A stretch of 64,000 nt of DNA from Motiliproteus sp047633175 (GCA_047633175.1 JBLIEQ010000001.1:62001-126000); one strand, 5' to 3'; positions 42,897-52,480 are shown, numbered from the stretch's first letter. Made by a program: numbers and translations. The notes: generated by a model from the letters alone, not told the origin.

Positions 42897-44534
42897 ATGC
42901 TTAGAAACTTGCGACTCTGCACCGGCCTGGTGCTGGCTAGCTTTATCAGCTTGCATTTGCTTAATCACGCCCTCGGATTGGCCTCGCTAGATGCGATGGA
43001 AGCCGTGCGTGAAGTGCTGGTGCCCTTCTGGGGCTCCGGGCCGATGCGGTTCCTCCTGTACGGCTCGCTGCTAACCCATATGCTGCTGGCGTTCCACTCC
43101 CTCTACCAACGCACAACCTTGCGCATGCCACTCTGGGAAGCAGCCCAACTGCTGCTGGGACTGTCGATTCTACCCTTGCTGCTGGTGCATCTGATCGGAA
43201 CGCGGGTCACCATGCAGCTGATGGAGATTGACGTCCAGTACCGGCACGTGATCACCGCCCTGTGGAGCTTTCCCAATGCGGTTGAGTGGCAGACGCTGTT
43301 GATTCTGGTGGTGTGGGGCCATTTGTTACTGGGCCTGCACTACTGGTTGCGGCTCAAGCAGGGTTATCGTGACAGCCAATGGCTGTGGCAGATCATAGCG
43401 ACTCTGGTGCCGTTGCTGGCGCTGTTGGGTTTTTATCGAATGGGATGGGAGCTGGGCACTGTCGATATGGCGCTACGCAAGGCAGAATTGGTGGCCAAGG
43501 ACCCGGCGATGATGGCATTTATCGGCACCCTCGAAACGCGAGGCTTAACGATCTACTGGGGGGCTCTGGCGCTGGTTATCCTGGCGCGCTACGTGCGCGC
43601 GGTCTACCGGATCAATTTCGGCTCGATCATGGTCGAACATCCGGTTCGGGGGGTGATTAGCGCCCCGCTCGGATCGACCCTGCTGGATGCGTTGAGGTCT
43701 GCAGGCGTCGACCACTCGTCGGTGTGCGGCGGACGCGCCCGCTGCACCACCTGTAGAGTCCGGGTGACGCGTGGACTGGATAAATTAATGCCACCGGAAG
43801 TGGCAGAGCGCCAGGCCCTTGAAGGCATCCGCGCTGATCCCTCTACTCGACTCGCATGCCAATTGCACCTGTGTGCCGATATCGCGGTCGTGCCACTAAT
43901 TCCTCCTGGCCATGGCTTGGACTATGTACGCCGCCCGGGTGGCATCGAAGGGAAAGAACAGCAGCTGGCGATACTGTTCGTTGATCTGCGCGACTCCACC
44001 CGCCTGGGCGAACAGCGTCTGCCTTACGACGTGGTTTTTGTACTCAATCAATTTTTTGCCGAGATGTCGGCCGCACTGGAGGAGACCGATGGCCATTACG
44101 CGCAGTTCAACGGTGACGGTCTGATGGCCATTTACGGACTCAACAGCGATCTGAAGAGCGCCTGCCGCCAAGCCCTTAACGGCGCTCGATCCATGTTTGA
44201 ACGCGTTGAACGGCTCAATCTGCGCCTCCAGCTGGAGCTGGAACAGCCGCTGCGCATCGGTGTGGGCATTCACTGCGGTGAGGCGATTGTCGGCTCAATG
44301 GGGCCTCCCAGCTCACCCATACTCTCGGCGCTGGGGGATACGGTCAACACGACGGCTCGCTTGGAATCACAATGCAAACCCACCCGGATCCCGCTGCTGG
44401 TTTCTAAACAAACCTTTGAGCATGCCCGGCTGCCCATTACCGATGAGATTCAGGAACTACCGTTGCGTGGCCGTTATCAGCCGCTCGAAGTGGTGCTGGT
44501 GCGTGATCCGCTGAGTTTGTCGACGAGCGCCTAA
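42897..44534 (+). CDS. Cytochrome-b-like membrane anchor / 2Fe-2S ferredoxin / adenylate cyclase fusion
   Basis: 545 aa. Residues 1-240 form about six transmembrane helices with His residues placed as in SdhC/FrdC-type dihaem anchors (H20, H24, H61, H67, H98, H117, H142, H148). A ferredoxin domain (about 243-335) has C277-x5-C283-x2-C286 and C321 for a [2Fe-2S] cluster. A class III nucleotide cyclase domain follows (about 352-535) with metal Asp D363 and D407, and GDTVNTTARLE for the catalytic Asn/Arg. Membrane anchors of this kind are known from the rhizobial CyaC redox-regulated cyclases with a quinone-responsive dihaem anchor; the extra ferredoxin gives a second redox centre. Product is probably cAMP. 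Shine-Dalgarno site is weak. Confidence 0.88.
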   Translation: MLRNLRLCTGLVLASFISLHLLNHALGLASLDAMEAVREVLVPFWGSGPMRFLLYGSLLTHMLLAFHSLYQRTTLRMPLWEAAQLLLGLSILPLLLVHLIGTRVTMQLMEIDVQYRHVITALWSFPNAVEWQTLLILVVWGHLLLGLHYWLRLKQGYRDSQWLWQIIATLVPLLALLGFYRMGWELGTVDMALRKAELVAKDPAMMAFIGTLETRGLTIYWGALALVILARYVRAVYRINFGSIMVEHPVRGVISAPLGSTLLDALRSAGVDHSSVCGGRARCTTCRVRVTRGLDKLMPPEVAERQALEGIRADPSTRLACQLHLCADIAVVPLIPPGHGLDYVRRPGGIEGKEQQLAILFVDLRDSTRLGEQRLPYDVVFVLNQFFAEMSAALEETDGHYAQFNGDGLMAIYGLNSDLKSACRQALNGARSMFERVERLNLRLQLELEQPLRIGVGIHCGEAIVGSMGPPSSPILSALGDTVNTTARLESQCKPTRIPLLVSKQTFEHARLPITDEIQELPLRGRYQPLEVVLVRDPLSLSTSA

Positions 44535-44576
44535 TCCCACGCTGTGTTGCCTCTTGCTGTGCGTATTAATCCCGCC

Positions 44577-45170
44577 TCAGGCGCGCCATTTTATCGAGCA
44601 GCCGATGCTTGGCAATTGCGTTTGGGGCCCCTGGCCCGTTGCCGCGATCTGGCGCATGGCATTAATCAGCTCAGGCACCCTGTTCGCGGCATTCCCCATA
44701 CCGGCATCATCAAGCCTGCCGCGATACTGTAGTTCTCCCTGCCGGTTAAACCCGAAAAAATCCGGCGTGCAAATGGCGCCATATTGTTTGCCAACCGCCT
44801 GATCCTCATCGACCAGGTAGGGAAAGGTAAAGCCATAGTCTTTGGCAAATTGCTTCATGTTGGCGGGCGAGTCGGCTTCTACCTGCTGATAGTCGTTCGA
44901 CATAATGGCCAAGACGTTGATACCCTCAGCCATCAGCAACCTCGCATCCTCTACCAGCCGCTGACCAATGCGCTGCACGTAAGGACAGTGGTTACAGATA
45001 AAGACGATCACCAGGCCTTTATCTCCTAGCTCTTTACCTCCTAGCTCTTTACCTCCTAGCTCTTTACCTCCTAGGTAATCACCCAGGGTGAAGGGCTCGC
45101 CGTAGGCGTTTTTCAAGGTGAAATCGGGGGCTGTCCAGCCGAAGTCACACACAGGGGTATCAAGCAGCAT
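44577..45170 (-). CDS. Thioredoxin-like (redoxin) protein with internal GGKEL repeats
   Basis: 197 aa, thioredoxin fold of the AhpC/TSA-redoxin type: APDFTLKNAYGEPFTLGDYLG, VIVFICNHCPYVQRI with the C-x2-C pair CNHC, and AICTPDFFGFN with the cis-Pro. Proteins of this kind without signal peptide are often called thioredoxin family or peroxiredoxin-like; partner unknown. Unusual is the triple GGKEL/GGKEL/GGKEL (then GDKG) at about residue 34-52, encoded by four tandem 15-bp units (45016-45075) between the first beta strand and the active site. It is convergent with the cyclase fusion gene. Confidence 0.85.
   Translation of the reverse strand: MLLDTPVCDFGWTAPDFTLKNAYGEPFTLGDYLGGKELGGKELGGKELGDKGLVIVFICNHCPYVQRIGQRLVEDARLLMAEGINVLAIMSNDYQQVEADSPANMKQFAKDYGFTFPYLVDEDQAVGKQYGAICTPDFFGFNRQGELQYRGRLDDAGMGNAANRVPELINAMRQIAATGQGPQTQLPSIGCSIKWRA
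45016..45075 (-). repeat. 15-bp tandem repeat inside the thioredoxin-like gene
   Basis: Three identical or near-identical units TCTTTACCTCCTAGC (45031-45075; the last ends in G) and one variant before them (45016-45030). Length is a multiple of three, so copy-number changes would keep the frame. Confidence 0.9.
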
Positions 45171-45328
45171 CGTCGTAATCCTCAGGGTTTACCCGGCGCA
45201 GGGTAAACGCTAGCCATCATGCTCATGTCTGGTGAGCGCATCTGCAACCGGGTGTTTAAGGGAGGTATTTTCATCACACCTATCCTGACATAGAGGGATG
45301 ACGATTTTTCTAGGCGATAGTCATCACT

Positions 45329-46783
45329 TCAAAGGACCTTGATACCTCCCCCGAATGCCTGATAAACACTCACCAGGCGGGTAAAGGTTTGTTGCTCCAG
45401 CTGCGCCTGCTGATCTCGGCTGCTTAGCAGCTCGCGCTCGGCATCTAACAGGTCGAGAAACTCGCCACTGCCTGCATTGTAGCGTTGGCGCGCGATACTC
45501 ACGGCTTTCTGGCTGGCTTCACGCTGCAGTGCCGTCATTATTTCTTGCTGGCGGCTCAGGTTGTAGTTTTTAAGTGCCAGCGACATCTCATTGAGCGCGG
45601 TAAAGACACTCTGTTCAAAGTCAGCCAGGGCCATGCGTGAGCTGGCTTCGGCCGCATTGATGCGTGCTCTTACCGAAGCTAAATCAGCCACCTGCCAACT
45701 CAGCGTCGGCGCGACCGACCAGCTTTGGGAGCCGCTGTTAAACGAATACCCCGGGCCAGACAAGAAACCCAGAAAGCCGCCAATGGATAAACTGGGGTAC
45801 AGGTCTGCTGTCGCAACGCCTATCTGAGCGGTACTGGCAGCAAGCGCACGCTCACTACTGGCAACGTCTGCACGGTAACGGAGGTAGTTTTCACCCTCCA
45901 CAATCGCGACTGGTTTCTGTAATTGCGGCAGCCGCTTTAGTGGCTCTGAGGTGGAGTGCTTACCTAAAGAAAGTTTATCTAAAGAAAACTCATTTAAAGC
46001 AAGCTGACCAGGGCGTTGCGCGAGCAACGAGGAGAGTGTCGCATCGGCCGTTTGCAGCTGGCTCTCATAGGCAGGAATGCTTACCTTTACACTGTAAAGC
46101 TGGGCATCCATGCGTGCCAGCTCAAGCGCTGATGCCATACCGGCATCCAGACGAGCAAGAACGATGGCCCGGCTCTGCTCGAGGTTATCAAGGTTCTCCT
46201 GGGCGACCTGTAAGCGCAGCTGAGCCCCTCGATAGTCACCGTAGCTGACGGCTACCTGACTGATGATCTGCAATTTCGCATCACGCCATAAAATATCCGC
46301 TTGCTGTGCATTGGCGCGGGCCGCCTCGCCCGCTCGTTGGATCTTGCCAAACAGATCGATATCCCAGGACAGGCTGGCGCCGGTACTGTAACCGCGAGTG
46401 ATGACGTCGTCATCACTCGCGGCCAGAGTGCTGTTCTTATAGGCCTGATAGCCGGAATCCAGGGTGCCCGTTGGCACGCCATCAGTATCCGCATCGCGGA
46501 AGACCGCATAAGCGCGGCCCACATTAGCGCGTGCTTGAGCGATGCTGCGGTTTTCTTCTAACGCCTTGTCGATCAGTTGGTTCAGCACCTGATCATCGAA
46601 GGCTTGCCACCAGTTCAGCGCCTGACTCGAGGGCTGTAGAGGACTGCGAAGAGACACGTCTTTTACCTGTTGAGGGGCCAGGTAATCCGGCCCCACAGCA
46701 CAGGCGGTGAGCGTGCCGACCATCAAGGCCAAGGCCATTGTTTTAAACAGTGTTTTAAAGGGGGCTTTAAAGGGTATTTTCAT
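45329..46783 (-). CDS. RND efflux outer-membrane lipoprotein (OprM/NodT family)
   Basis: 484 aa TolC-like outer membrane factor. Signal peptide with lipobox TACAVGPDY at about residue 28, then two repeated alpha-helical halves (ALNWWQAFDDQVLNQLIDKAL and RYRADVASSERALAAS). Typical end with FLDLLDAERELLSSRDQQAQLEQ. The first 15 residues (KIPFKAPFKTLFKT) come from a short TTTAAAG-rich tandem repeat. The gene follows the pump gene by 3 bp. Confidence 0.92.
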   Translation of the reverse strand: MKIPFKAPFKTLFKTMALALMVGTLTACAVGPDYLAPQQVKDVSLRSPLQPSSQALNWWQAFDDQVLNQLIDKALEENRSIAQARANVGRAYAVFRDADTDGVPTGTLDSGYQAYKNSTLAASDDDVITRGYSTGASLSWDIDLFGKIQRAGEAARANAQQADILWRDAKLQIISQVAVSYGDYRGAQLRLQVAQENLDNLEQSRAIVLARLDAGMASALELARMDAQLYSVKVSIPAYESQLQTADATLSSLLAQRPGQLALNEFSLDKLSLGKHSTSEPLKRLPQLQKPVAIVEGENYLRYRADVASSERALAASTAQIGVATADLYPSLSIGGFLGFLSGPGYSFNSGSQSWSVAPTLSWQVADLASVRARINAAEASSRMALADFEQSVFTALNEMSLALKNYNLSRQQEIMTALQREASQKAVSIARQRYNAGSGEFLDLLDAERELLSSRDQQAQLEQQTFTRLVSVYQAFGGGIKVL

Positions 46784-46786
46784 TGT

Positions 46787-49700
46787 TTATACTCCTTCCT
46801 TGAGCTCAGACTGGTCGGTGATAGCGCTGGATTTTGGATCACGCTTTGCCAGCGCGTAATAGAACAGTGGCGTTAATATAAGGCCAAAAATCGTGACCCC
46901 AATCATGCCTGAGAACACCGCAACCCCCATCGCCTGGCGCATTTCAGAGCCCGCACCGCTGGAGAAAACCATCGGCACGACACCCATAATGAAGGCGATA
47001 GAGGTCATCAAGATAGGACGCAAACGCAAGCGCCCCGCTTCTAGAATGGCATCGAATCGATTCATGCCGTGATCTTGCAACTCTCGTGCGAACTCAACAA
47101 TCAAGATCGCATTCTTTGTCGCTAAGCCTACCAACACCACCAGCCCTATCTGGGTGAAGATATTATTATCCCCTCCGTAAATAAGTACCCCGGCGAGTGC
47201 CGATAACAGCGTCATTGGAATAATCAGAATGATAGCCACCGGCAAGCTCAAACTTTCGTACTGAGCGGCCAAGACCATGAACACCAACAAGATGATCAGG
47301 GGGTAGATAAACATGCCGGAGTTACCTGCCAGAATCTTCTGATAGGTGAGTTCCGTCCACTCATAGGTCATGCCGTTAGGCAATGTTTCTGCAAGAATCT
47401 TCTCGATAGCCGCTTGCGCTTCACCGCTACTAAAACCAGGGGCCGGACCACCATTTAATTCGGCGGTGGTAAAGCCGTTATAGTGCATAACACGGTCCGG
47501 GCCTGCGGTATGGGTCACGTTAATAAAGGAGCCCAGCGGGATCATCTCACCGTTTTGATTGCGGACTTTTAACTGGTTAATTTGCGAGGGTGTTTGCCTG
47601 AATTGCTCATCGGCCTGGACGTTGACCTGGTAGGTGCGGCCAAACTGGTTGAAGTCATTGACATAGGCAGAACCCATATAGGCCTGCAGGGTATCGAACA
47701 ATTCATCTAATGAGACGAATTGCTGCTTAGCCTTAGTCCGGTCTATATCCAAATCTAACTGAGGAACTTTAACCTGGTAGCTTGAGAACACACCTGCCAG
47801 CTCGGGTGTCGCCCAGGCTTTTTGCATGACCTGCATCGTGACTCTGTAGAGTTCGTTATACCCGTAATTTCCCCGATCTTGAATCTGCAGACGAAATCCA
47901 CCGATGGTGCCCAAACCCATAACAGGGGGTGGCGGAAAAATTGCGATAAAGGCGTCCTCGATCCCCGCAAACTTTTGGTTGAGGGCGCCCGCTATCGCTT
48001 TCGCTGACAGCGAAGGGTCGGTGCGCTGATCAAAGTCCGTCAAGGGGGTGAATACCACACCACTGTTCGGGCTGTTGGTGAAACCATTGATGCTAAGGCC
48101 CGGAAACGCCACCGAGTGAGAGACACCAGGTTGCTCCAGGGCAATGCGCGACATCTCTTTGATAACGGCCTCGGTACGGTCGAGTGATGCTGCATCGGGT
48201 AATTGCGCAAAGGCAATAAGATATTGCTTATCCTGACCCGGCACATAGCCTGTGGGGGTCGTCTCAAACAGGAAACCGGTTACGCCAATCAAGCCGATGT
48301 AGAGTATGCCAACCAGCGCGCCAAAACGTATTACTTTTTTAATCAGCCACCCGTAACCCTCAGATAGCTTTGCAAAAAACAGATTAAACGGCTTAAACAC
48401 CCAGCCACCGAACAACCCGTCCATAGCGCGTGTTAACCAATCCTTTTTTTCGTGCTTACCCTTAAGCAGTAAGGCACACAGGGCCGGACTGAGGGTTAGC
48501 GAATTGATCGCAGAAATAAAGGTCGAGATAGTAATCGTGAGGGCAAACTGCTTATAGAACTGGCCCGTCAAACCCGACATAAAGGCGGTAGGAATAAAGA
48601 CCGCAGCCAACACCAGGGTGGTCGCCACGATGGGGCCGGTGACTTCCTTCATCGCCTTTTGTGTGGCCGCTATAGACGATAAACCCTCTGCGATATTACG
48701 CTCGACGTTTTCAACCACGACGATGGCATCGTCCACGACGATACCTATCGCTAAGACTAAGCCGAACAACGAGAGTGCGTTTAATGAAAAGCCCAGCACA
48801 TGCATGAAAGCAAAGGTACCCACCAGGGATACGGGAACCGCGACCAGGGGAATGATAGACGCGCGCCATGTTTGCAGGAAGAGCACCACGACGACGACCA
48901 CCAGCAGGAGGGCTTCGAGCAAGGTTTTAACCACCGCTTCGATCGATCCCCGTACAAACACGGTGGGATCGTAGACGATCTCGTAGCTCAGGCCTTCCGG
49001 AAAGGTTTGAGCCAGCGCCGCCATTTTAGCGCGCACATCATCAGAGATCTGGATGGCATTCGAGCCTGACGCCTGGAAGACCGGAATCGCTACAGCGTCT
49101 TTATTATCTAATAAAGAGCGCAGGGCATAGTTCGAGGAGCCGAGTTCGACCCTTGAGATATCTTGCAGGCGGGTGATCTCTCCCTCGGGACCTACATTAA
49201 CGATGATATCTTCAAATTCTTCTACTGTTGAAAGACGGCCTTTTACATTAATCAGTAACTGGAAGTCTGCATCACCACTGGGCTGGGCACCCAGACTACC
49301 GGCAGCAGCCTGCTGGTTTTGTTCGCGAATAGCCGCAATAACGTCTGTGGGTGATAAGCCCCGAGCCGCGACTTTATTGGGATCGAGCCAGACACGCATG
49401 CTGTATTCGCCGGCACCAAATAAACGCACGGCACCCACACCTTCGATACGGGCCAACTCATCTTTAACGTTGAGTGCCGCATAGTTTGAAATATAGAGCA
49501 TGTCGTATCGGTCATCGGGTGATGTTAAATGCACCACCATGGTGAGATTGGGTGATGACTTTTCTGTGACCACACCCAGACGCTGCACTTCTTGGGGCAA
49601 GCGAGGCTTAGCGCGCTCTACACGGCTTTGCACCTGAGTTTGAGCCAGGTCTATATCGGTACCTATCGCAAAGGTGAGAGTCAGCGTCATGCGCCCGTCG

Positions 49701-49954
49701 GATGTCGCCTGAGACGACATATACAGCATATCTTCTACACCGTTGATCTCCTGCTCTAGGGGCGACGCGACCGTTTCAGCAATCACTTTTGGGTTGGCAC
49801 CCGGGTAGTTAGCCGTGACGACTATCGTTGGCGGTACAACGTTGGGGTATTCGGTAATGGGTAATTGCCATACCGCTATGGCGCCACCAATAAAAAATAA
49901 CAAAGAGAGCACGGCCGCGAAAATCGGTCGCTTGATAAAAAACTGGGACAACAT
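46787..49954 (-). CDS. RND efflux permease (HAE-1, AcrB/MexB-like)
   Basis: 1055 aa inner-membrane pump. Family features include IKRPIFAAVLSLLFFIGGAIAV at the start, the TM4 charged motif GIVVDDAIVVVENVERN with the paired Asp residues, and the second-half repeat LVGLATKNAILIVEFARE. All 12 helices and two periplasmic loops appear intact. AAAGGAG lies before the ATG. It should extrude hydrophobic drugs or metabolites as a trimer with the adaptor (upstream) and the OprM-like channel (downstream). Confidence 0.95.
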   Translation of the reverse strand: MLSQFFIKRPIFAAVLSLLFFIGGAIAVWQLPITEYPNVVPPTIVVTANYPGANPKVIAETVASPLEQEINGVEDMLYMSSQATSDGRMTLTLTFAIGTDIDLAQTQVQSRVERAKPRLPQEVQRLGVVTEKSSPNLTMVVHLTSPDDRYDMLYISNYAALNVKDELARIEGVGAVRLFGAGEYSMRVWLDPNKVAARGLSPTDVIAAIREQNQQAAAGSLGAQPSGDADFQLLINVKGRLSTVEEFEDIIVNVGPEGEITRLQDISRVELGSSNYALRSLLDNKDAVAIPVFQASGSNAIQISDDVRAKMAALAQTFPEGLSYEIVYDPTVFVRGSIEAVVKTLLEALLLVVVVVVLFLQTWRASIIPLVAVPVSLVGTFAFMHVLGFSLNALSLFGLVLAIGIVVDDAIVVVENVERNIAEGLSSIAATQKAMKEVTGPIVATTLVLAAVFIPTAFMSGLTGQFYKQFALTITISTFISAINSLTLSPALCALLLKGKHEKKDWLTRAMDGLFGGWVFKPFNLFFAKLSEGYGWLIKKVIRFGALVGILYIGLIGVTGFLFETTPTGYVPGQDKQYLIAFAQLPDAASLDRTEAVIKEMSRIALEQPGVSHSVAFPGLSINGFTNSPNSGVVFTPLTDFDQRTDPSLSAKAIAGALNQKFAGIEDAFIAIFPPPPVMGLGTIGGFRLQIQDRGNYGYNELYRVTMQVMQKAWATPELAGVFSSYQVKVPQLDLDIDRTKAKQQFVSLDELFDTLQAYMGSAYVNDFNQFGRTYQVNVQADEQFRQTPSQINQLKVRNQNGEMIPLGSFINVTHTAGPDRVMHYNGFTTAELNGGPAPGFSSGEAQAAIEKILAETLPNGMTYEWTELTYQKILAGNSGMFIYPLIILLVFMVLAAQYESLSLPVAIILIIPMTLLSALAGVLIYGGDNNIFTQIGLVVLVGLATKNAILIVEFARELQDHGMNRFDAILEAGRLRLRPILMTSIAFIMGVVPMVFSSGAGSEMRQAMGVAVFSGMIGVTIFGLILTPLFYYALAKRDPKSSAITDQSELKEGV

Positions 49955-49997
49955 AATGGCTCCTTTCTGAACCTAAACCTAAACCTGGACCTTGGGC

Positions 49998-51254
49998 TTA
50001 ACCGCGATTTTCTGTGGGCTTTGCAGCACTGCTAAGGACTGCACTGGCTCTGTCTAAGGTTTGTTGCTCGGCAAGGAGCGCAGCCAGGGTTTCGTCGTCT
50101 GCCATGGCAACGGGCTTGGGTTTGATCTGCATGCTGGGGCGAACGCGCTGCAAGCCATTAACAACAATGACATCCTCCGGCGATAATCCTTTGGTCACTA
50201 TACGTAAACCGTTGATGGTTTCACCCAGGGTAACGGGGCGGTATTCCAGGGTATTCTCTGCATTAACAACCAGGACAAACTTGTTATTGAGGTCTGTACC
50301 TATGGCTTTATTGTCGACCAGAATACCTTCGTAGGTCTCGCTGCCGATGAGTTTGAGCCGTGCAAATAAACCAGGAATCAAGTTGTTCTCTTGATTCGCA
50401 AAGCGGGCACGCACCCGAATGGTGCCGGTTTGCTGGTTCATGCGGTTGTCGACGAAGTCGACATGGCCGATATGAGGGTAGCCAGCATCGTTAGCAAGCC
50501 CCATATAAACAGGATTATCGGTATGGGTATCCCGCGTATCGGCACGCTTTCCGGCATTAGCCAGCTCGCCGTATTTCAGATACGTTTGTTCATCCAGATC
50601 AAAATAGGCGTACATGGTCGCGGTAGAGACTAGGCTGGTTAGCTCACTCTGGCCTGCATTCACAAAATTACCTTCGGTCACCAGCGCATAGGATGCGCGG
50701 CCATCGATCGGGGCCGTTACCCGGGTATAGGACACATCTAATTGCGCTCTTGTTAATGCGGCCTGTACAGAGACCACCTGAGCGGCGGTTTGCTGTTGCT
50801 GTGCGAGGCGGTTATCTACGGCCTCGTTAGAGATAGCACGTTGTTTGCCCAGTTTTTTTGCTCGATCGTAATCATTGGTGGCCAGTTGTGCCGCCGCTTT
50901 AGCGTTACTCAGATCGGCGGTTAAGCGCTTTACTTCGATATCGAACGGTTGTGAATCTATCCTGAAGAGCACATCGCCTTTTTTAACCAGCGCGCCTTCC
51001 CGGAACATAACTTTTTCAATATAACCAGAAACACGAGGCACGAGACTCACGGTCTGCGGGGCTTGTAAGCGGCCGGTGAACTCATCCCATTCGGTAATAC
51101 GTTCGTGAATGACTTGCGCAACGCTGACTTCCGTCAGAGGCTTAGCATCAGCCGCCGCGTCAGGTGCGGCGACTTCTTTACCACCACAAGCGGCTAGCGC
51201 TACGGCGGCAATACTGGCAAGCGTAAAGTTTCTGATCATTTGTGGGGTACTCAT
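49998..51254 (-). CDS. RND efflux periplasmic adaptor lipoprotein (AcrA/MexA-like)
   Basis: 418 aa. Lipobox AALAACGGK at about residue 22 shows membrane anchoring. RLQAPQTVSLVPRVSGYIEKVMFREGALVKKGDVLFRID is the lipoyl-like half, a coiled-coil hairpin follows (about 105-165), and LDVSYTRVTAPIDGRASYALVTEGNFV completes the second half. AGGAG precedes the ATG. First gene of the efflux operon and divergent from the TetR regulator. Confidence 0.93.
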   Translation of the reverse strand: MSTPQMIRNFTLASIAAVALAACGGKEVAAPDAAADAKPLTEVSVAQVIHERITEWDEFTGRLQAPQTVSLVPRVSGYIEKVMFREGALVKKGDVLFRIDSQPFDIEVKRLTADLSNAKAAAQLATNDYDRAKKLGKQRAISNEAVDNRLAQQQQTAAQVVSVQAALTRAQLDVSYTRVTAPIDGRASYALVTEGNFVNAGQSELTSLVSTATMYAYFDLDEQTYLKYGELANAGKRADTRDTHTDNPVYMGLANDAGYPHIGHVDFVDNRMNQQTGTIRVRARFANQENNLIPGLFARLKLIGSETYEGILVDNKAIGTDLNNKFVLVVNAENTLEYRPVTLGETINGLRIVTKGLSPEDVIVVNGLQRVRPSMQIKPKPVAMADDETLAALLAEQQTLDRASAVLSSAAKPTENRG

Positions 51255-51649
51255 AGCGTTAGTCTCCTAAGCCAAGTGATTTTTAATAAGACCGGTTTAA
51301 AGCCTGTGCCTGAGCACAGCGATTGCATAAAAGTGATATTTACTTGATAACTGCACTATTTTTATACCGAGCGGTAAGAATATAATAAGGAAATACGATA
51401 CACAATCTATTTCATACTGATTGGTACAATATTTATCGAACAGAGCTTCTGGTGATTGCACTCTGTGCGACATATTAGCCCTCTGTTAACTAAGGATATT
51501 ATCGCGCTGAGCCCGGACTGACTGCCCGTGAAATAGGGGCAAGACCAACCGCTAGCCGCTAACTCAGCGGCTTTTCGGCGGTGTTACTGCATAGCGAAGT
51601 GGTGCAGGCTGCTGAGCCTGACTAAATAAATATTATGAGGAGAAAAGTT
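51255..51649. promoter_or_regulatory. Divergent control region of the efflux operon and tetR
   Basis: About 395 bp. It contains a dyad TACCG-AG-CGGTA (51365-51376) in an AT-rich stretch near the adaptor gene, and a hairpin AGCCGCT-AACTC-AGCGGCT followed by TTT (51554-51575) upstream of tetR that may attenuate its transcription. A TAAG/TTAC-rich segment between suggests promoters; I cannot fix them precisely. Confidence 0.5.
51365..51376. promoter_or_regulatory. Candidate TetR operator
   Basis: TACCG and CGGTA arms separated by AG, lying about 110 bp upstream of the adaptor start codon. Size and position suit a TetR-type dimer; this is inference from symmetry only. Confidence 0.4.
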
Positions 51650-52258
51650 ATGTCGGCATCACGCTGTACAGCTTCGGTCGGCAGACCCCGTGCTTTTGAT
51701 CCCGAAGTAGCGCTAGAGCAGGCCCTGGAAGTCTTTTGGCGTAAAGGTTACGACGGCACCTCGCTAGCAGACCTGACGGAAGCGATGGGCATCAACAAGC
51801 CGAGCTTATATTCTACGTTTGGCAATAAAGATCAGCTATTTTTAAAAGCGATCGAGAGGTATGAAAATCGCCCCTGTGCTTTTTTTCAGCCTGCACTCGA
51901 TGAACCAACCGCCTTGCTGGTGGTAGAAAAATTGCTGTATGGAGCCGCCGCCAGCTTTTCAGACAAGAGCCACCCGCAAGGCTGCATCATTATTCAGGGA
52001 GCCCTGTCTTGCAGCAAAACAGCCGATGCCGTGAAAGAGGCGCTTATGACCATCCGCCAAAAGGGCGAGCAACGGCTGCGTGAGCGCTTAACACGCGCTC
52101 AGGCCGAGGGGGATATCCCGGCTACGACTAAGGTGGATACTTTAGCGCGTTACTTGGGAACGGTGATTCAGGGTATGTCTATCCAGGCTAATAATGGTGC
52201 GACCCAGGACGAATTAACGGACGTGGCTGACCTGATACTTTCTGTCATGCCTCTTTAG
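51650..52258 (+). CDS. TetR/AcrR family transcriptional regulator
   Basis: About 202 aa from the ATG at 51650, which has GAGGAG at ideal distance (an ATG at 51635 would overlap that site). The helix-turn-helix is in GYDGTSLADLTEAMGINKPSLYSTFGNKDQLFLKAI (about 35-70). The remaining ligand-binding part resembles the C-terminal domain of YxaF/AcrR-like repressors, with Cys residues at GCIIIQGALSCS. Being divergent from the RND operon, it is probably its local repressor. Confidence 0.92.
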   Translation: MSASRCTASVGRPRAFDPEVALEQALEVFWRKGYDGTSLADLTEAMGINKPSLYSTFGNKDQLFLKAIERYENRPCAFFQPALDEPTALLVVEKLLYGAAASFSDKSHPQGCIIIQGALSCSKTADAVKEALMTIRQKGEQRLRERLTRAQAEGDIPATTKVDTLARYLGTVIQGMSIQANNGATQDELTDVADLILSVMPL

Positions 52259-52480
52259 GCTGTGCTTTTTAGTGAGCCTAGGTACTCAGGGGCAAGCACT
52301 ACAGGGCTCTTGTGGCTATTGGAGAGAATCAGGAGAGGCAGACACGGCATGGTACAGTACAGTACATATTAGCAGCCGAGCGCAAAGAGATATTTAGATA
52401 CAGAGAGAGGATACTAAGAAAAGGCAGGAACTCTGGGAAAAAACCGACGCCGACATCCACGTCAACATCGACCTTCCAGA

